Below are positions 10,905-22,700 of a DNA stretch of 64,000 bases, piece after piece. The notes under the pieces were generated by a model that had not been told where the DNA came from, did not search any database, and was given only the letters and a program-made list of their open reading frames with translations. Source of the stretch: Neostapfia colusana (Eukaryota; Streptophyta; Magnoliopsida; Poales; Poaceae). Location: NCBI GenBank assembly GCA_030760725.1, contig JASWHV010000008.1, forward strand, positions 59,433,671 to 59,497,670, given 5' to 3'. Every line of letters starts with the position of its first letter. Positions within the stretch are counted from its first letter, which is position 1. A program made the translations under genes and the position numbers.

Positions 10905-12710
10905 TCAAGACATTAAAGCCATATACAATATTACTGCATTATATAAAGAATGGATGGTAAAAGAAGAAACCAAAGTTCCAGTTCGAGAATAAGCTAACCC
11001 TGTGATACATCCAATAACAAACAACTGGATGAAACTAGCACCGGATAGGTGTGCTATACTGAATACCAGGGAACTTTGCACAATAGCATCCCTCACTTTC
11101 ATTGAAGAAGACAGGGCAGTTAAAAGGAACCCACGGTAGATGGTCTCTTCTGACAGCGGAGCAACAACACAGTATAAAAGGAAACACAGTAGTTTAGAGG
11201 TAGGGCTGTTGGTAAGGATGATCTTTAATGCAGGATCATAGGCGTCCTGCAAAGATTTAAAATTGAATGAACAATAGTTACTTTCTCAGTAACCAAAAAC
11301 TGATACTAAGATAGCAAATTACAACCTCCAGTTTTTCTCTTGATGTAGGTGCAAATTTTCACCAAGTTGTCCTAACGTCAAGAAAATATATTGGAGGGAG
11401 TAGTATAGTGGAGCAAGACTGATGCGAAGTATGAAAGAGATCTATATATTTGTTCGGCGTCTGACCTCAGGTGATATCAATTTGTCAGCCAAAATGGATG
11501 TGGTCAATACCAAGGTCATCAAAAGTCCAAAGCCTAATACTGCTTCTTTGATCCAGTTCTGTTGCGTAGAAACCTTCCCGATAAAGTAAGCCTGAACATC
11601 ACGCCCTGATATTGCAGTATACTGGAGCAGCGCCAAGGCCAAAGCCAGCTCTGTTAATTGAAGGATGACTGTGGAAATAACCTGCATTGACAGGTTGTGT
11701 CATTGTACAGATAGTATGGCCCCCTTTTTTCTCTCCTAACTCTGAGACTACTATAAGCAGCCACGACCACTTACGGTTGTAATTGGGTTGAGCGAGGAGC
11801 AATGTAGCAGTTTGACCACCACATCAAGACCTCCAAAACTTAATGGTATGTGCAAGATGAAGAAGTATCCGGCATATATTCTCCATATATCATCAACTTC
11901 CCATGGAATAACAGGAGAAAGAACTGAAAACTCCTGCAGTGCAATTACAAAACACGAGCATTAGAATCACATTTATATTGCAGCATGTCAGATACAATCA
12001 TCTAGACAGCCATTACTGAGAATTCTACAAGCAGAAGGCACATTCCTGTATAAATCTGCAGAGACAACTGTGCCCAAATCATCAAGCTAGGAAAATACGA
12101 AGGATCTGTTGTAAGTAATTTTAGATGTATCATAGCTGGTGATTAACATGAAAAAAATTATAATGCGCATTTATTACAGTGGCCATCTACACTATAACAT
12201 TTACTAAATTAACAAGATGAGAGCAAAGGAGCAGAAATAGAGAAAGAACAGCAAAGCATCCTCAATAGACGAATTGTGAAGTTTCAATTTTCCTTTCTTA
12301 CAGAAAGGGCTTGACTTAGATGGAATAAACTAGAAACTGTTCTAGCCGGTGAAATGGCCCATCCAAGGCGCCAAGGATAGATAACAGGCTCGGAAAAAAT
12401 GAAACGGTGAACAGAAAGGGCTGATGAATCGAAGCTTGTTTCCCAATACCGAAACGTTCCCAATACCGAAACGAGTTGAAAGGTTAGGTCGGTCAGACTT
12501 TACATCCGACAGGTCCCGGGCGCCGTCCTTCCCGCCGTCACCGGGAGATGGACGCGGGGAGCAGGCGCGGCTGAAAGACGAAGACGAGCGCAGTTGTGGC
12601 CCAGTCAGAACGCGGAGCCTGGCCTCAAAAGTACGAGGCGGAGCGGCGCTTCGGAGACGGGTGGGGAGAAGACAGGATGCCGAGGCTGATGCGGCGAGCA
12701 GCATGGCCAA
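10905..12710 (-). CDS. CPBP-family (CAAX-like) intramembrane metalloprotease, 4 exons, predicted plastid-targeted
   Basis: Exons: 12710-12450, 11933-11775, 11681-11466, 11246-10905. All introns have GT and AG ends and all junctions are in phase 0, giving 325 aa. Residues 1-about 70 are Ala/Ser/Arg-rich with few acidic residues, like a chloroplast transit peptide. Several hydrophobic segments follow. The CPBP signature is complete: EETIYR (Glu245, Glu246, Arg250), FSIAH (Phe274, His278) and HSLYN (His311, Asn315), the metal-binding and catalytic residues of this membrane protease family. The plant substrate is unknown. Exon 1 could also end at a duplicate donor at 12467, but that breaks frame. 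A Pack-MULE starts 7 bp after the stop, so its 3' untranslated region is transposon DNA unless the transcript ends at once. The gene appears intact. Confidence 0.88.
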
Positions 12711-13129
12711 GGGCAGCGCAGTCGTTTCTCCTTTGTTTTCCTCCCTGTTTATTTTCCTCTGTTTCTAGCCATTGCAATTGCAGCTGCAGCGCACAATTTT
12801 GAGAACGGGACACAACATGGGTCAGTGCTTCCTTGGCCCAGCGGCGAGCTGCTCAGCTGGAGGAACGTTAAGGCGTAACATCTGAATTTTGTTTTCTACG
12901 AGTAACAGAAAAGAGTTGTGCACGAGACTTTCATCTCACACGATTTTCTTTTTCATAATCGTGCAAACCTGCATACAGTTGCTTCATAGCTAGGAGCTCA
13001 CAATTATCAATATATTTACTCTCATGCATCGTTGATGCAGGTCATAAATGAATGGTAAAACAATAACAAAACTTTTGTCTCAAACACGTTAAAATAGGCT
13101 AGATATGAAATCCAAACTGAATTTCATAT
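12711..13129 (-). promoter_or_regulatory. Upstream region of the CPBP gene
   Basis: About 420 bp with no gene. It should hold the promoter and 5' untranslated region of the CPBP gene, since the next gene upstream is transcribed in the same direction. I see no convincing TATA box at a fixed distance, so this rests on position only. Confidence 0.4.
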
Positions 13130-13235
13130 CCATAAGAATGGCCGGTGGTTTTGCTGCTGTTTCACCAAGCCTATCATAACCTCCTCCACTTTACTCGAGC
13201 TTAGGACCGGCTATACGTAGAAAGGCATAGCGTCA
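13130..13235 (-). mobile_element. Fragment of an RTE-clade LINE 5' end
   Basis: On the minus strand it reads GCCGGTCCTAAGCTCG, then GGAGGAGGTTATGATAGGCT and GGCCATTCTTATGG. It matches the 5' end of the full RTE copy at 55930-56030 with substitutions. It lies between the AtuA stop codon and the CPBP gene. Confidence 0.6.
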
Positions 13236-13638
13236 AAGCAATAGGGCGGCCTGTATTTCTGAATCAATGCATCAAGCCCTTGCATAACACTGCTTCCAGG
13301 AATTCTTTCAAGACGTCAAGCCCCATTTAGACCATAGAAAATTCTGAAGAAAACTACATATAACCCAAATGAACACTAATTATTCGATTGTAGGGGCTAA
13401 TTGAAAGGTAACATCATTAGCATGCCCTCCTTGTGATGATCATGAAAGAATTAAGAGATATAAGTAAATGTTGAGACAACCCTTGTGTGATACAAAACAT
13501 ACATACAAACATACATGAACAGTAAGCTGTAAAACTGCAGGCTCGGTTCACCATCCATTAGCACCACAAGTTTTTCAAAGTCTATGAGAAGTCTCAACTT
13601 GTAATATATGTATGGGTCACAGATGGTGGCACAATCAA

Positions 13639-16600
13639 TCATGGTGTTAAGATAACTTCTTGGCACAATATGAGATCTGACAAGGTCTTCCCATGACGGT
13701 CTATCCTTCTTGAGCAATTCACACCACCGTCGAGAATATTTCTCACTACAACATTAAGAGATCTGATTCCTGGGACATCATAAATCTCAACATGAACAAG
13801 CTCAAGCAGATTGTTTCGATGCTGGATTGCTCGTTCATTAGGAAATGATGACATATCAAGAAGCGGTGAAACAGCCCTCTTCACCCAGTTCGGAGTGATC
13901 ACTGTCCTAAGCCGCTCAATGTCACCAGGGAAATGAGGAATGATGGAGAAGTTCAGATCATTCCCTTTATCACCAGCCCTGCTATGTGCCACATGATAGA
14001 GAGCCATCTTTTTCCCAGATGAAGCAGGTACAGGGGATGGTGGCATGGCCATGCTTGTCTCAACGTTTTGAATACCCATTGCAAGACTTATTTGTTTCTT
14101 TTGCACTTGTAGAATGTGTAATTCATCAGTTCCAGAATCTTTAGCTTGATTCTGAAAGTAAAACCCGTTTGCTTTCTTTGCATGTGCGCACCAGAATATG
14201 TTTTCACGGTCAACCTGTCCAAAAATAACACCGTGTCACAGTGACCTATGCGTCCTATGCTCAAGATTGCCATAGCTCAAATGTTCCTCTATAATAATCA
14301 AAGAAAATTAGTTAAAGACTTCACAAATCACACATGGTATCGTGGGATAATTACAACTGACTATACATACCATCAATTTTTGAAGAATTATTTCCCTCCT
14401 CTGTCCAGTGCTGCAAAGTGTCAAACAAACCTGTCATATAGGTGAACCAGCTGCCAAAACAAGCTACATATATCTATTCCATGGTTGTATTAATGTTAAA
14501 TTTCCAATTACAATAGTGCTGTAGTTCATCATGGTTGATAACAATTTTCCTGAACTTCGTACAGATACTCGCAGGTTGCTCATATATATAATATTATAAC
14601 ACAGACTCCTGCAAGCACAGACCCATGACATATCCTATGACTAACAATTCAGTGCCTCAGCAGTAACAGTTTAACTTGCCACCACAAAGGGGGCATCAAA
14701 CAACATGGCAATACCTGATGCCACCACCACCAGCCGGACCATTTGTATAGAGAGCAATGAACTCTTCAACAAATTGAACAGCATGCTCTTCAAGCTCGAA
14801 AAGGCCATCCATTCGAAGTCTAGCATCCATTACTTGATTTGCTGAGTAATTAACCTTGTCACCTCCTATAGCTTTCAAACTGTCATAACCCATGATATAG
14901 GAGACAATTTTTCCATCAATGCCAGGATACCTTTCATCCATCCACGACCTAACCTAATGGTAGATGAAAAAGCATGCACAGATGTTTCTCGTCACTACTT
15001 TGTTAAAAAGATTTACCAATTTCTGTTGTTGCCAAAGCTCTAGCAATAACAGGACAAGAGTAACTCCATGGACTTACAAGGTATTCTGCTGCCTGGGCAC
15101 GCTTTAAACACTGATGCCCCCCATATGATATCTCTCCCCAACCCTTCCATCCACCTTCCTGGAAGAAACATGTAGCTCAAAATAACTAGAAATCATGTTG
15201 TGGTAGAGTTTTGAGAAGTGCTCTTGAGTCAAGTACATGAGATGACGCTCCTGTCTGAGGAGACATGCAACTACGAGGACTATCAACAACAAGAATCGAG
15301 TGGTATGACACTTTAAAAATGCTACATCACCGTTTGGCTGCCACCAGAAATCTTGCATGGAACAGAGCAACACTCTAACCAGTGATAGTAAGAGGACAAG
15401 GACATGCAGGGTTCCACTGATCCTAGGCAATCACACAAGGTCCGATGCACTGGTTTTTTGACAGTTAATACCTATTTCAAGGGAACTACATTGATCACAA
15501 AAAGAACACACATTTTAAAATATTTTCTCAAAAAAAAATTCAACTGGCCAGTTATCAGCTGCCAGTGCCAGCTAAAGCATGGTATCTTGTAGGGGTGGGC
15601 ATTCGGTTTTTCCATTCGGGTAGTTCGATTATGAAGAATTGATAACCGACCTTATGTGAAGATTAGTACTATTAGGCTTTGTTCATACGGGGTGTGGGAT
15701 AGTGTTGGTTAAATTTTGATTAAATTGACAGTTCGGTTAATATGACGTGAAAACTGAATTAAATTCGGTTAACTGTAATACACAAAAACAAAATTCAAAT
15801 TTAATAAAAAATTCCGGTTCACAGCATATTTCGGCCAGTTCAATTTGGTTTTCGGTTTTACGGTTAACCACGCCCACCCCTAGCATTTTGCTAAAGGATA
15901 CACTCTCCAAATTCAAGTTTTTTTCTTTGGCCATCAGTAGTTACAGAGATTGATAACATAACGTTGATGTTGATAGATTTCATCGTGAAAAATACATTAC
16001 TAGTAATTATTTATTATTTAAAATATATTTTCTGCATATCTTATTAGTCAAAAATTCTAGTATTTTTCTAAAAGAGGTTTGAATACCTAGCTTGAATCAC
16101 AATTGTTTCTGGTCATATATTACAAAAAAATTAAAGTTACAAGAACTATAAGATAAAGTTAGTACAACTAAATTCTTCCAAGGAATACATACAGTAGGAC
16201 ATAACTGAAGGAGCTTCTCAGGTCGGCAAGCATTAGATGGTTTGGCTCCTCTACACTGGACCCTGTCTTCCGATATTTGTTGGAACCTCACGTTACGGAA
16301 ATCTACAACCTGCTTCTCGAAAAATATTATTTTTTATATAAGAGGATACCTAGATATGTAATTGGAATTGTCATTTGACTTCACCAGGTCAGGAGTAATG
16401 TAGTTCCCAGGATCTCCAACTTCGTACAAGAGCTGTTCTGCACAGGTACTGTGGCTCAGCAGACCTCCGCTTCCATCTGCCTTTCCAACATAAACATCCC
16501 CTTCATGACTGACTTCAGCATACGGAAGAGACATATCCAGAAGCTGGTCATAAGGAAAATACCGATATGCATCACCTGTTATTTACCACACCACAAGAAC

Positions 16601-16784
16601 AAAAAGTATTATAAACCATGAAAGTAATTAACAAAAGGTTCATATGAATTTGAAAGAAAACAAATGTACCAGGGTGCATGAAATATCCTCCAGTGAGTTG
16701 ACAGCCACACTCCAGAAGATGGCTTGCTAATGTCCCGTGTGCCAACTCCTCAGTGTCATTCCAGTTCCAACCTAACTCATAGAC
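13639..16784 (-). CDS. AtuA-like gene, exons 7 to 13 and stop codon
   Basis: Exon 7 starts VYELGWNWNDTEELAHGTLA. Exon 8 carries EVSHEGDVYVGKADGSGG. Exon 9 starts VVDFRNVRFQQISEDRVQ. Exon 10 is EGGWKGWGEISYGGHQCL and on, exon 11 starts VRSWMDERYPGIDGKIVSYI. The 40-nt exon 12 gives TGQRREIILQKLM after a split Ser codon. Exon 13 is the long C-terminal exon ending LILCQEVILTP. Exon 11 uses the first of two adjacent AG acceptors, because the second leads to a stop. Introns 7-12 are 94, 75, 1034, 124, 304 and 156 bp; intron 9 contains a MITE. Confidence 0.9.
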
Positions 16785-19700
16785 CTAGCATTGAAAAGGG
16801 AGGAAAAGAACTAACAATTAACCTCGGTCAGAGAAAGTTTATGTTAAGAAATTTTGGATAGATTTACTATCTGGAGCAATCTATAGAAACAAAAAGAATA
16901 TCCTAAAGCTTCAACTAAAGCATTTTCAGTAACATTTCCTGGAAGGACGTCCAGATAATTAGATTAGTATACATTGAGTACATGTTTAAAGGACTACACT
17001 GTGGTCTGAAGATTGATCATACATGATATAGCTTCAGTTGCTTATTGTAAACCACCAAGTGAAATGTTTTAGAAAATAATCAAAAAGGCAGGGAGAGTGG
17101 TGAATGTTTTAGGAATTAATCAGAAAGGCATGGAGAGTGGTGAATGTTTTAGGAATTAATCAGAAAGGCAGGGAGAGTGGTGAATGTTTTAGGAATTAAT
17201 CAGAAAGGCAGACAGTGTTGCTCAAGGTAGTATGGCCTGGAGATCGTCTAGACAGGTACTTTCCAATGCAGCAAATACAATCATTAGGATAACATCCAAG
17301 TATACCAGATCATACTGTTAGTATCTGAAGTCTTACTCTTATGGAGATGATGACACTAGGAGTTGGGGAAATTTTTTCGGTTTATTTATCACACAATGTC
17401 ATTGCCCAACCTAGGGGTTGGGGTTACATATTTATAGCCCAAGACAGCTGGTGAGATGTTGTCCCATGCTGTCCTAACAAAAGACTAAGATGTTGTCCTA
17501 ACAAGAACTAAGGTGCTGTCCTAACTAGGGGGGGGGGAGCACTAAGACCAAGAGTACAAGACTTATTCCATCATTCTCCTACTAAGTCTTGTGTCTCGTC
17601 TTGTGGGAAAGTTGGACCATCCCGATCCCAAAGCTCAAGGAACTTTATCCTCCCAAGGGGCTTGGTGAGCTGGTCCTTAGTGTTGATGTAGCACACCTTG
17701 ATCCTCCCTTCCTCCAAGCAGCCTCGGAGGAAGTGGTACCTCACCCGGATATGCTTGCTCCTTTCATGAAAGACGGAGTTCTTTGCCAAAGCCAGAGCGG
17801 ACTTGTTGTCCACCCTGGGTTCCACCGCTCCAGTGTCTTTGCCGAGGAGATCACCAAGCAGTCGAACAAGCCAAAGCGTCTGAGTCGAAGCGGTAGAGGC
17901 CGCTATGTACCCGGCTTCGCAGCTGGACATGGCCACCACCTGTTGCTTGACCAACTGCCAGCTAACGAGGCACTTGCTGAGGAAGAAGAGAATCCCGCTC
18001 ATGCTCTTGCTAGTGCCGATGTTGCCGGCGTGGTCGTTGTTGCTGTACCTGACAAGGTGTGCCTCCCCAGGGCACCTCGGATAGTAGAGGCTGTGGTCGA
18101 GAGTTCCCGCAACGTAGCGGGTGATCCTCTTCACAGCCTGCTGGTGCTCGTCGTCGGTCGCTGCATGAACCGACTGACGACAGAGAATGCCAAGTCAGGC
18201 CGTGTGTGGACGAGGTAGCGAAGGCTCCCTACAAGACGTCGATATTGCGTAGCGTCCACCTCCTTCGTCGTGCTGTCGCGGCTTACCTTCAGTCTCTCCT
18301 CCATCGGAGTGAGAGCTGGGTTGCAGTCTCTGAGCCCAGCCAGCTCAACAACGCGCTTGGCGTAGGCAGTCTGTCGAAGCATGATCCCAGAGTCGGCCTG
18401 GTACACCTCAATCCCCAGGTAGAAGGAGAGAGATCCCAGGTCACTCATCTGAAAGGTGGATTTCATCTCTTCCTTGAACGCTGCCACCTCCGCATCAGTG
18501 CCGGTGATCACCAAGTCGTCTACGTAGACACCCACCAGTAGGGCGTTTCCTCCATTGCCCCGCCGGTAGATGGCCGCCTCGTGCGGGCTTTGCCCGAAGC
18601 CCATGCCCTTAAGCGTGGAGTCCAATTTGGCATTCCACGCCCTTGGTGCCTACCGCAAGCCATAGAGGGCCTTGCGTAGGCGCAACACCTTGCCCTCCTT
18701 GCCAGTAATCGCAAATCCCGGCGGCTGGTGCACGTAGACCTCCTCCTTTAAATCGCCGTTAAAAAATGCCAACTTGACGTCCATGTGCTGAACCCGCCAG
18801 CCTTCCTGGGCAGCCAGCGCAAGGAGTCGCACAGATTCCATCCACACCATGGATGCGAAGGCATCGTCGAAGTCAATCCCCTCCTGTTGCACGAAACCAC
18901 GTGCCACCAAGCGAGCCTTGTGCTTGACGATGGCGCCGACTTCATCCATCTTCAGCTTGAACACCCACTTAAGGGTGATCGCGTGGTGACCACGACGAAG
19001 GTCAGCAAGCTCCCAAGTGCGATTGTTCTCAACCGCGTCCATCTCCGACTGCATCGCGGCACGCCATGCCGCATATCTCTCAGCCTCCGCGAAAGACTGA
19101 GGCTCGCCGTTGTCGCAAGCAAGATGCAACTGCGCCTCCAGATCACGAGGGACCAGTCCCGGCATCGGCTGGTCGACAAGAAGGTCATCCACCGTACGAC
19201 ACCGCAACGGCTCATCGTCGTGGTACGCGTCGATGCGCTCCTCATCGTGGGAGAGCAGAGTAGCAAACTCCACCGAATTGTGCTCGACACGAGCTGGTGT
19301 CGGAATGGAAGTGCCTAGAGGGGTGGCCGTCGGTACTGGAGTGCATGGGGTTGCCGGCAGTGGTGGTGGTGGCGAAGAACTCGTCGCGGCCGAGGTCGTG
19401 ACTGAAGAGCGTGGCGCTGAAGTCGGTGGAGGCTCGAGGACTGGGGTAGACATGCTCGGTGGAGAAGAGTTGCCTACTCCCCCAGTTCCCTTGAAGTGGA
19501 CGTACTCAACGGTGAAGTTGTCATACGTCAGAGTCAAGCCGTCGTCCACTGCCTTGTCCCATACCCATCCTCACCCTTCGTTGAACACTACATCACGTGC
19601 CGCGTGCATGCGCTGTGTCACTGGGTCGAGAATGCGGTAGGCCTTCGAGCCCTCCACTTAGCCGATGAACACCCTCGGAGTGCTCCTGTTGTCGAGCCTG

Positions 19701-22700
19701 CCAATGTGGCCAAGCTCCTTGGCGAACGCGAGCAACCGAAGACCCGTAGGTGAGAGACTGTCGGCTTGCGCCCATGCCAAGTCTCATACGGCGTCCTGCC
19801 GTTGGGGGCCTTGGTGGGCGAGCAGTTGAGGATGTAGGCCGCCGTCACCACCGCCTCTCCTCAAAAGACAGCCGGCATTCCCCTCTGTTTGAGGAGGGCC
19901 CGAGCCATCCCCACAACTTGCGCCACTCGACGACGCCGTTCTGTTGCGGGCTGTACGACGTGGAGTAGTGGCGCTGAACACCCTCATCCGCGCAGTACGA
20001 CGCGAACTCAGCCGTCATGAATTCGCCGCCGTTGTCAATGTGCAGCACGCGCAACTTACGGCTGCACTCCGTCTGATGGCATTCGTAGCCTCTCCCTTGC
20101 TGCCGAGGACCATCACCCACATGTAGCGGGATAGGTCATCGACGAGCAGCAGAGAGTAACATCATCCTCCCGGTTTAGCCGGTGTCACCGGGCCACACAA
20201 GTCCCCGTGCACGAGCTCGAGCCGCTCCTTGGCTCGGAAGCCCGACTGCTGGGGAAAGGGGAGCCGCCATACTTTGTCAACACGCAGACGTCGCAGAACT
20301 GCTCCATGCGGTCAAGGCACAGCAGGCCCGGTACCATCTCCTTGGCAATGAGCCGCTTCAGAGCCTCGAAGTGAAGGTGCCCGAAGCGCTCGTGCCACTG
20401 CCACGCCTCGTCATCCCGACGAGTAGCCAGGCAGAGGGGTTGTGCTACCTGCACGTTGAGGACATAGAGCCGATTGGTGCCTCTCGTTACCGTGACAAGA
20501 AGGCGACGATGGGGATCCCAAATCCTCATTGTCGGTACCTTGCAGACCGGGTACCCCCGCATGGAGAGAGAAAAACAGCCAGGCCTCGCCTCCCTGCTGA
20601 GACGGGTGCCAACGCAGCCACGTGTCCTTGGACCCGAGGTCAGCCCCGGGGCTGCCATGTGCGGCTGGGCTATGAAGCCCACACGTGTCACTGGTTCCGG
20701 TCCGAGCCTCCCCGCTGAGGTGAGTCCGGAGCTGTCACGCTTCAGTGGGCTCCGAACCTCCTCCCTGCTGAGGAGGGCTCCGGAGTCGACATGTGCCCTT
20801 GGCTCCGGTCCTAGCCTCCCCGCTGAGGTGATGTCCGAAGCTACCACGTGTCGGTAGGCTCCGAACCTCCTCCCTGCTGAGGGAGGCTCCGAAGCCGACA
20901 CGTGCCCTTGGCTCCGGTCTGAGCCTCCCCACTGAAGTGAGGTCCAGAGCTGTCACGTGTCGGTGGGCTCCGAACCTCCTCCCTGCTGAGGAGGGCTCCG
21001 GAGCCGACATGTGCCCTTGGCTCCGATCCGAGCCTCCCTGTTGAGGTGAGGTCCGGAGCTGCCACGTGTCGGTGGGCTCCGAACCTCCTCCCTGCTGAGG
21101 AGGTTCCGAAGCCGACACATGCCCTTGGCCCCCGACCAAGCCTCCGTGCTGAGGCGAGGTACGGAGCTGCCACGTGTATTTCGGCTCTCAATCCACCAAG
21201 GAGAGCTCCGGAGCCGCCACGTGCCCCATGATCCGTCGTGGGCCGTGGGTTGACGAAGTCAAGGAGGAAGTGTGTTGTCAGGCCGTGCATTCAAGGCTTG
21301 TGCCTTCTGCAGAAGCATGGCGCACAGCCCACGCCTCCGTCCTCCGCCCGTTCGCCATTACGTTGACAAGACAAGGCGGCGAGGCGTGACAGCGGTACAG
21401 TGCCGCCCGACGGCACAGAGCCGCCCAGCAGAGTGAGAAGACGCAGAGACAAGACGGTGTCTTCATCATCACCTGCCACACGGACAGGGGCGCTCAGCGC
21501 GCCAGGCGACGAGACTTAACTCCCCACCGACTACTCTACTCAGGGTAGTGAAAACCCTAGATCATGTATAGAGTTCATACAGCTTTGGTGCCACCTGTCG
21601 GGCCCCAAGCCTCACTGTAACTACCCCGTCCTTGGACTATAAAAGGATCGGGTTGTCCACCCGACAAAGGGTTCGCAACCCTGCGACTCCCGTACTCATA
21701 CGTGCAAGCAATACAGTAAACACTCTCGTGGACGTAAGGTATTACGCACCGGCGGGCCGAACCACGTAAATCTCGGTGTTCACCTGCTCTCTCGAGTCGG
21801 ATCACTCTAGGACGCCAAGCCCCTCCAAACAAAGAACCTCCGTGGGTTGCTCCTGTAGCAGGTCGGGAGAAGTGTTGCAGCTCACACTCCGACATTTGGC
21901 GCGCTAGGAAGGGGGGGCTTTTTGCGCTCTGTAAGCGACCAAGGTGAACGTCACCTCCCTTGGCGAGACTTCTCGCCCGACACGTCCTCGTCTCCATGCG
22001 GGAGACGACGAGGCCACCCCGTGCTCCAGGGCGGGCGGGACTGGCCGAGCCGGCAATCAAACAGTCGGCACACTCTGCGTGATGTACGGGGGTTCTTTCG
22101 ACGTCTCGTCACGGCGAGCCGTCAAGACCCTGTGTCCAGCCTTTTTGAGGCGTCGCCCCGCCTAGGCGTCCAGTCGGTCCGGAGGTGACGACTGGACAGG
22201 TCGCCTCGCCTGGAGGCCGCCACCGCCGCCGATCGCCGCCGCTAGTTGCTGGTCGCCGCGCCGCGCCGCTGCCGGCCCTCGCCACGCCGCCCCCCGCCAT
22301 CGGTGGAGAGGAGAGTGAGGGTGAGAGGGATTGTGTTTAGGGTTAGGGTGGGGTGGTATTTTATATGCGCTGACATGGAAAGATCACCGTTGGATTAGAT
22401 CTGACGGTTCAGATCGCCCGCCCGCTGCCTCCGCCTCCGCTCGCCCGCCTACGCCCGCCTGCCTCTGCTGCGCCTGCCGCCGCCTCCACGCCCGCCGCCT
22501 CCCCTCCTCGCCTGGCGCTCGCCTAGGCGACCGCCTAGGCGTCCAGGCGAGGATTCGCAACCCTGCCTGCGTCGAGCGGTGGCGGCAGTTGCCCCAACCC
22601 CTGGGCGAAGCCACACCATAAGTGGATGGAGACGCCGATTAGCTTCGTTGCCTCCGACTGCCCAAAGAACATGGCAGGCGTCAGGCAGCTGCCTCTCTTC

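Noticed and set aside
12467..12467. Alternative CPBP exon 1 donor in a duplicated CGGTATTGGGAA phrase
   Set aside because: It gives phase 1 against the phase-0 acceptor of exon 2; the donor after 12450 keeps frame.
12424..12802. Plus-strand open frames opposite CPBP exon 1
   Set aside because: They overlap the transit-peptide exon of a well-supported gene on the other strand and have no domain.
17589..19640. Long plus-strand open frames (for example 17589-18218, 18785-19318, 19110-19640)
   Set aside because: They are antisense shadows of the Copia D RT and RNase H coding region, which reads clearly on the minus strand.
20735..21290. Repetitive open frames in the LTRs of element C (also 45692-46517)
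   Set aside because: Translation of tandem LTR repeats, without a start context or domain.
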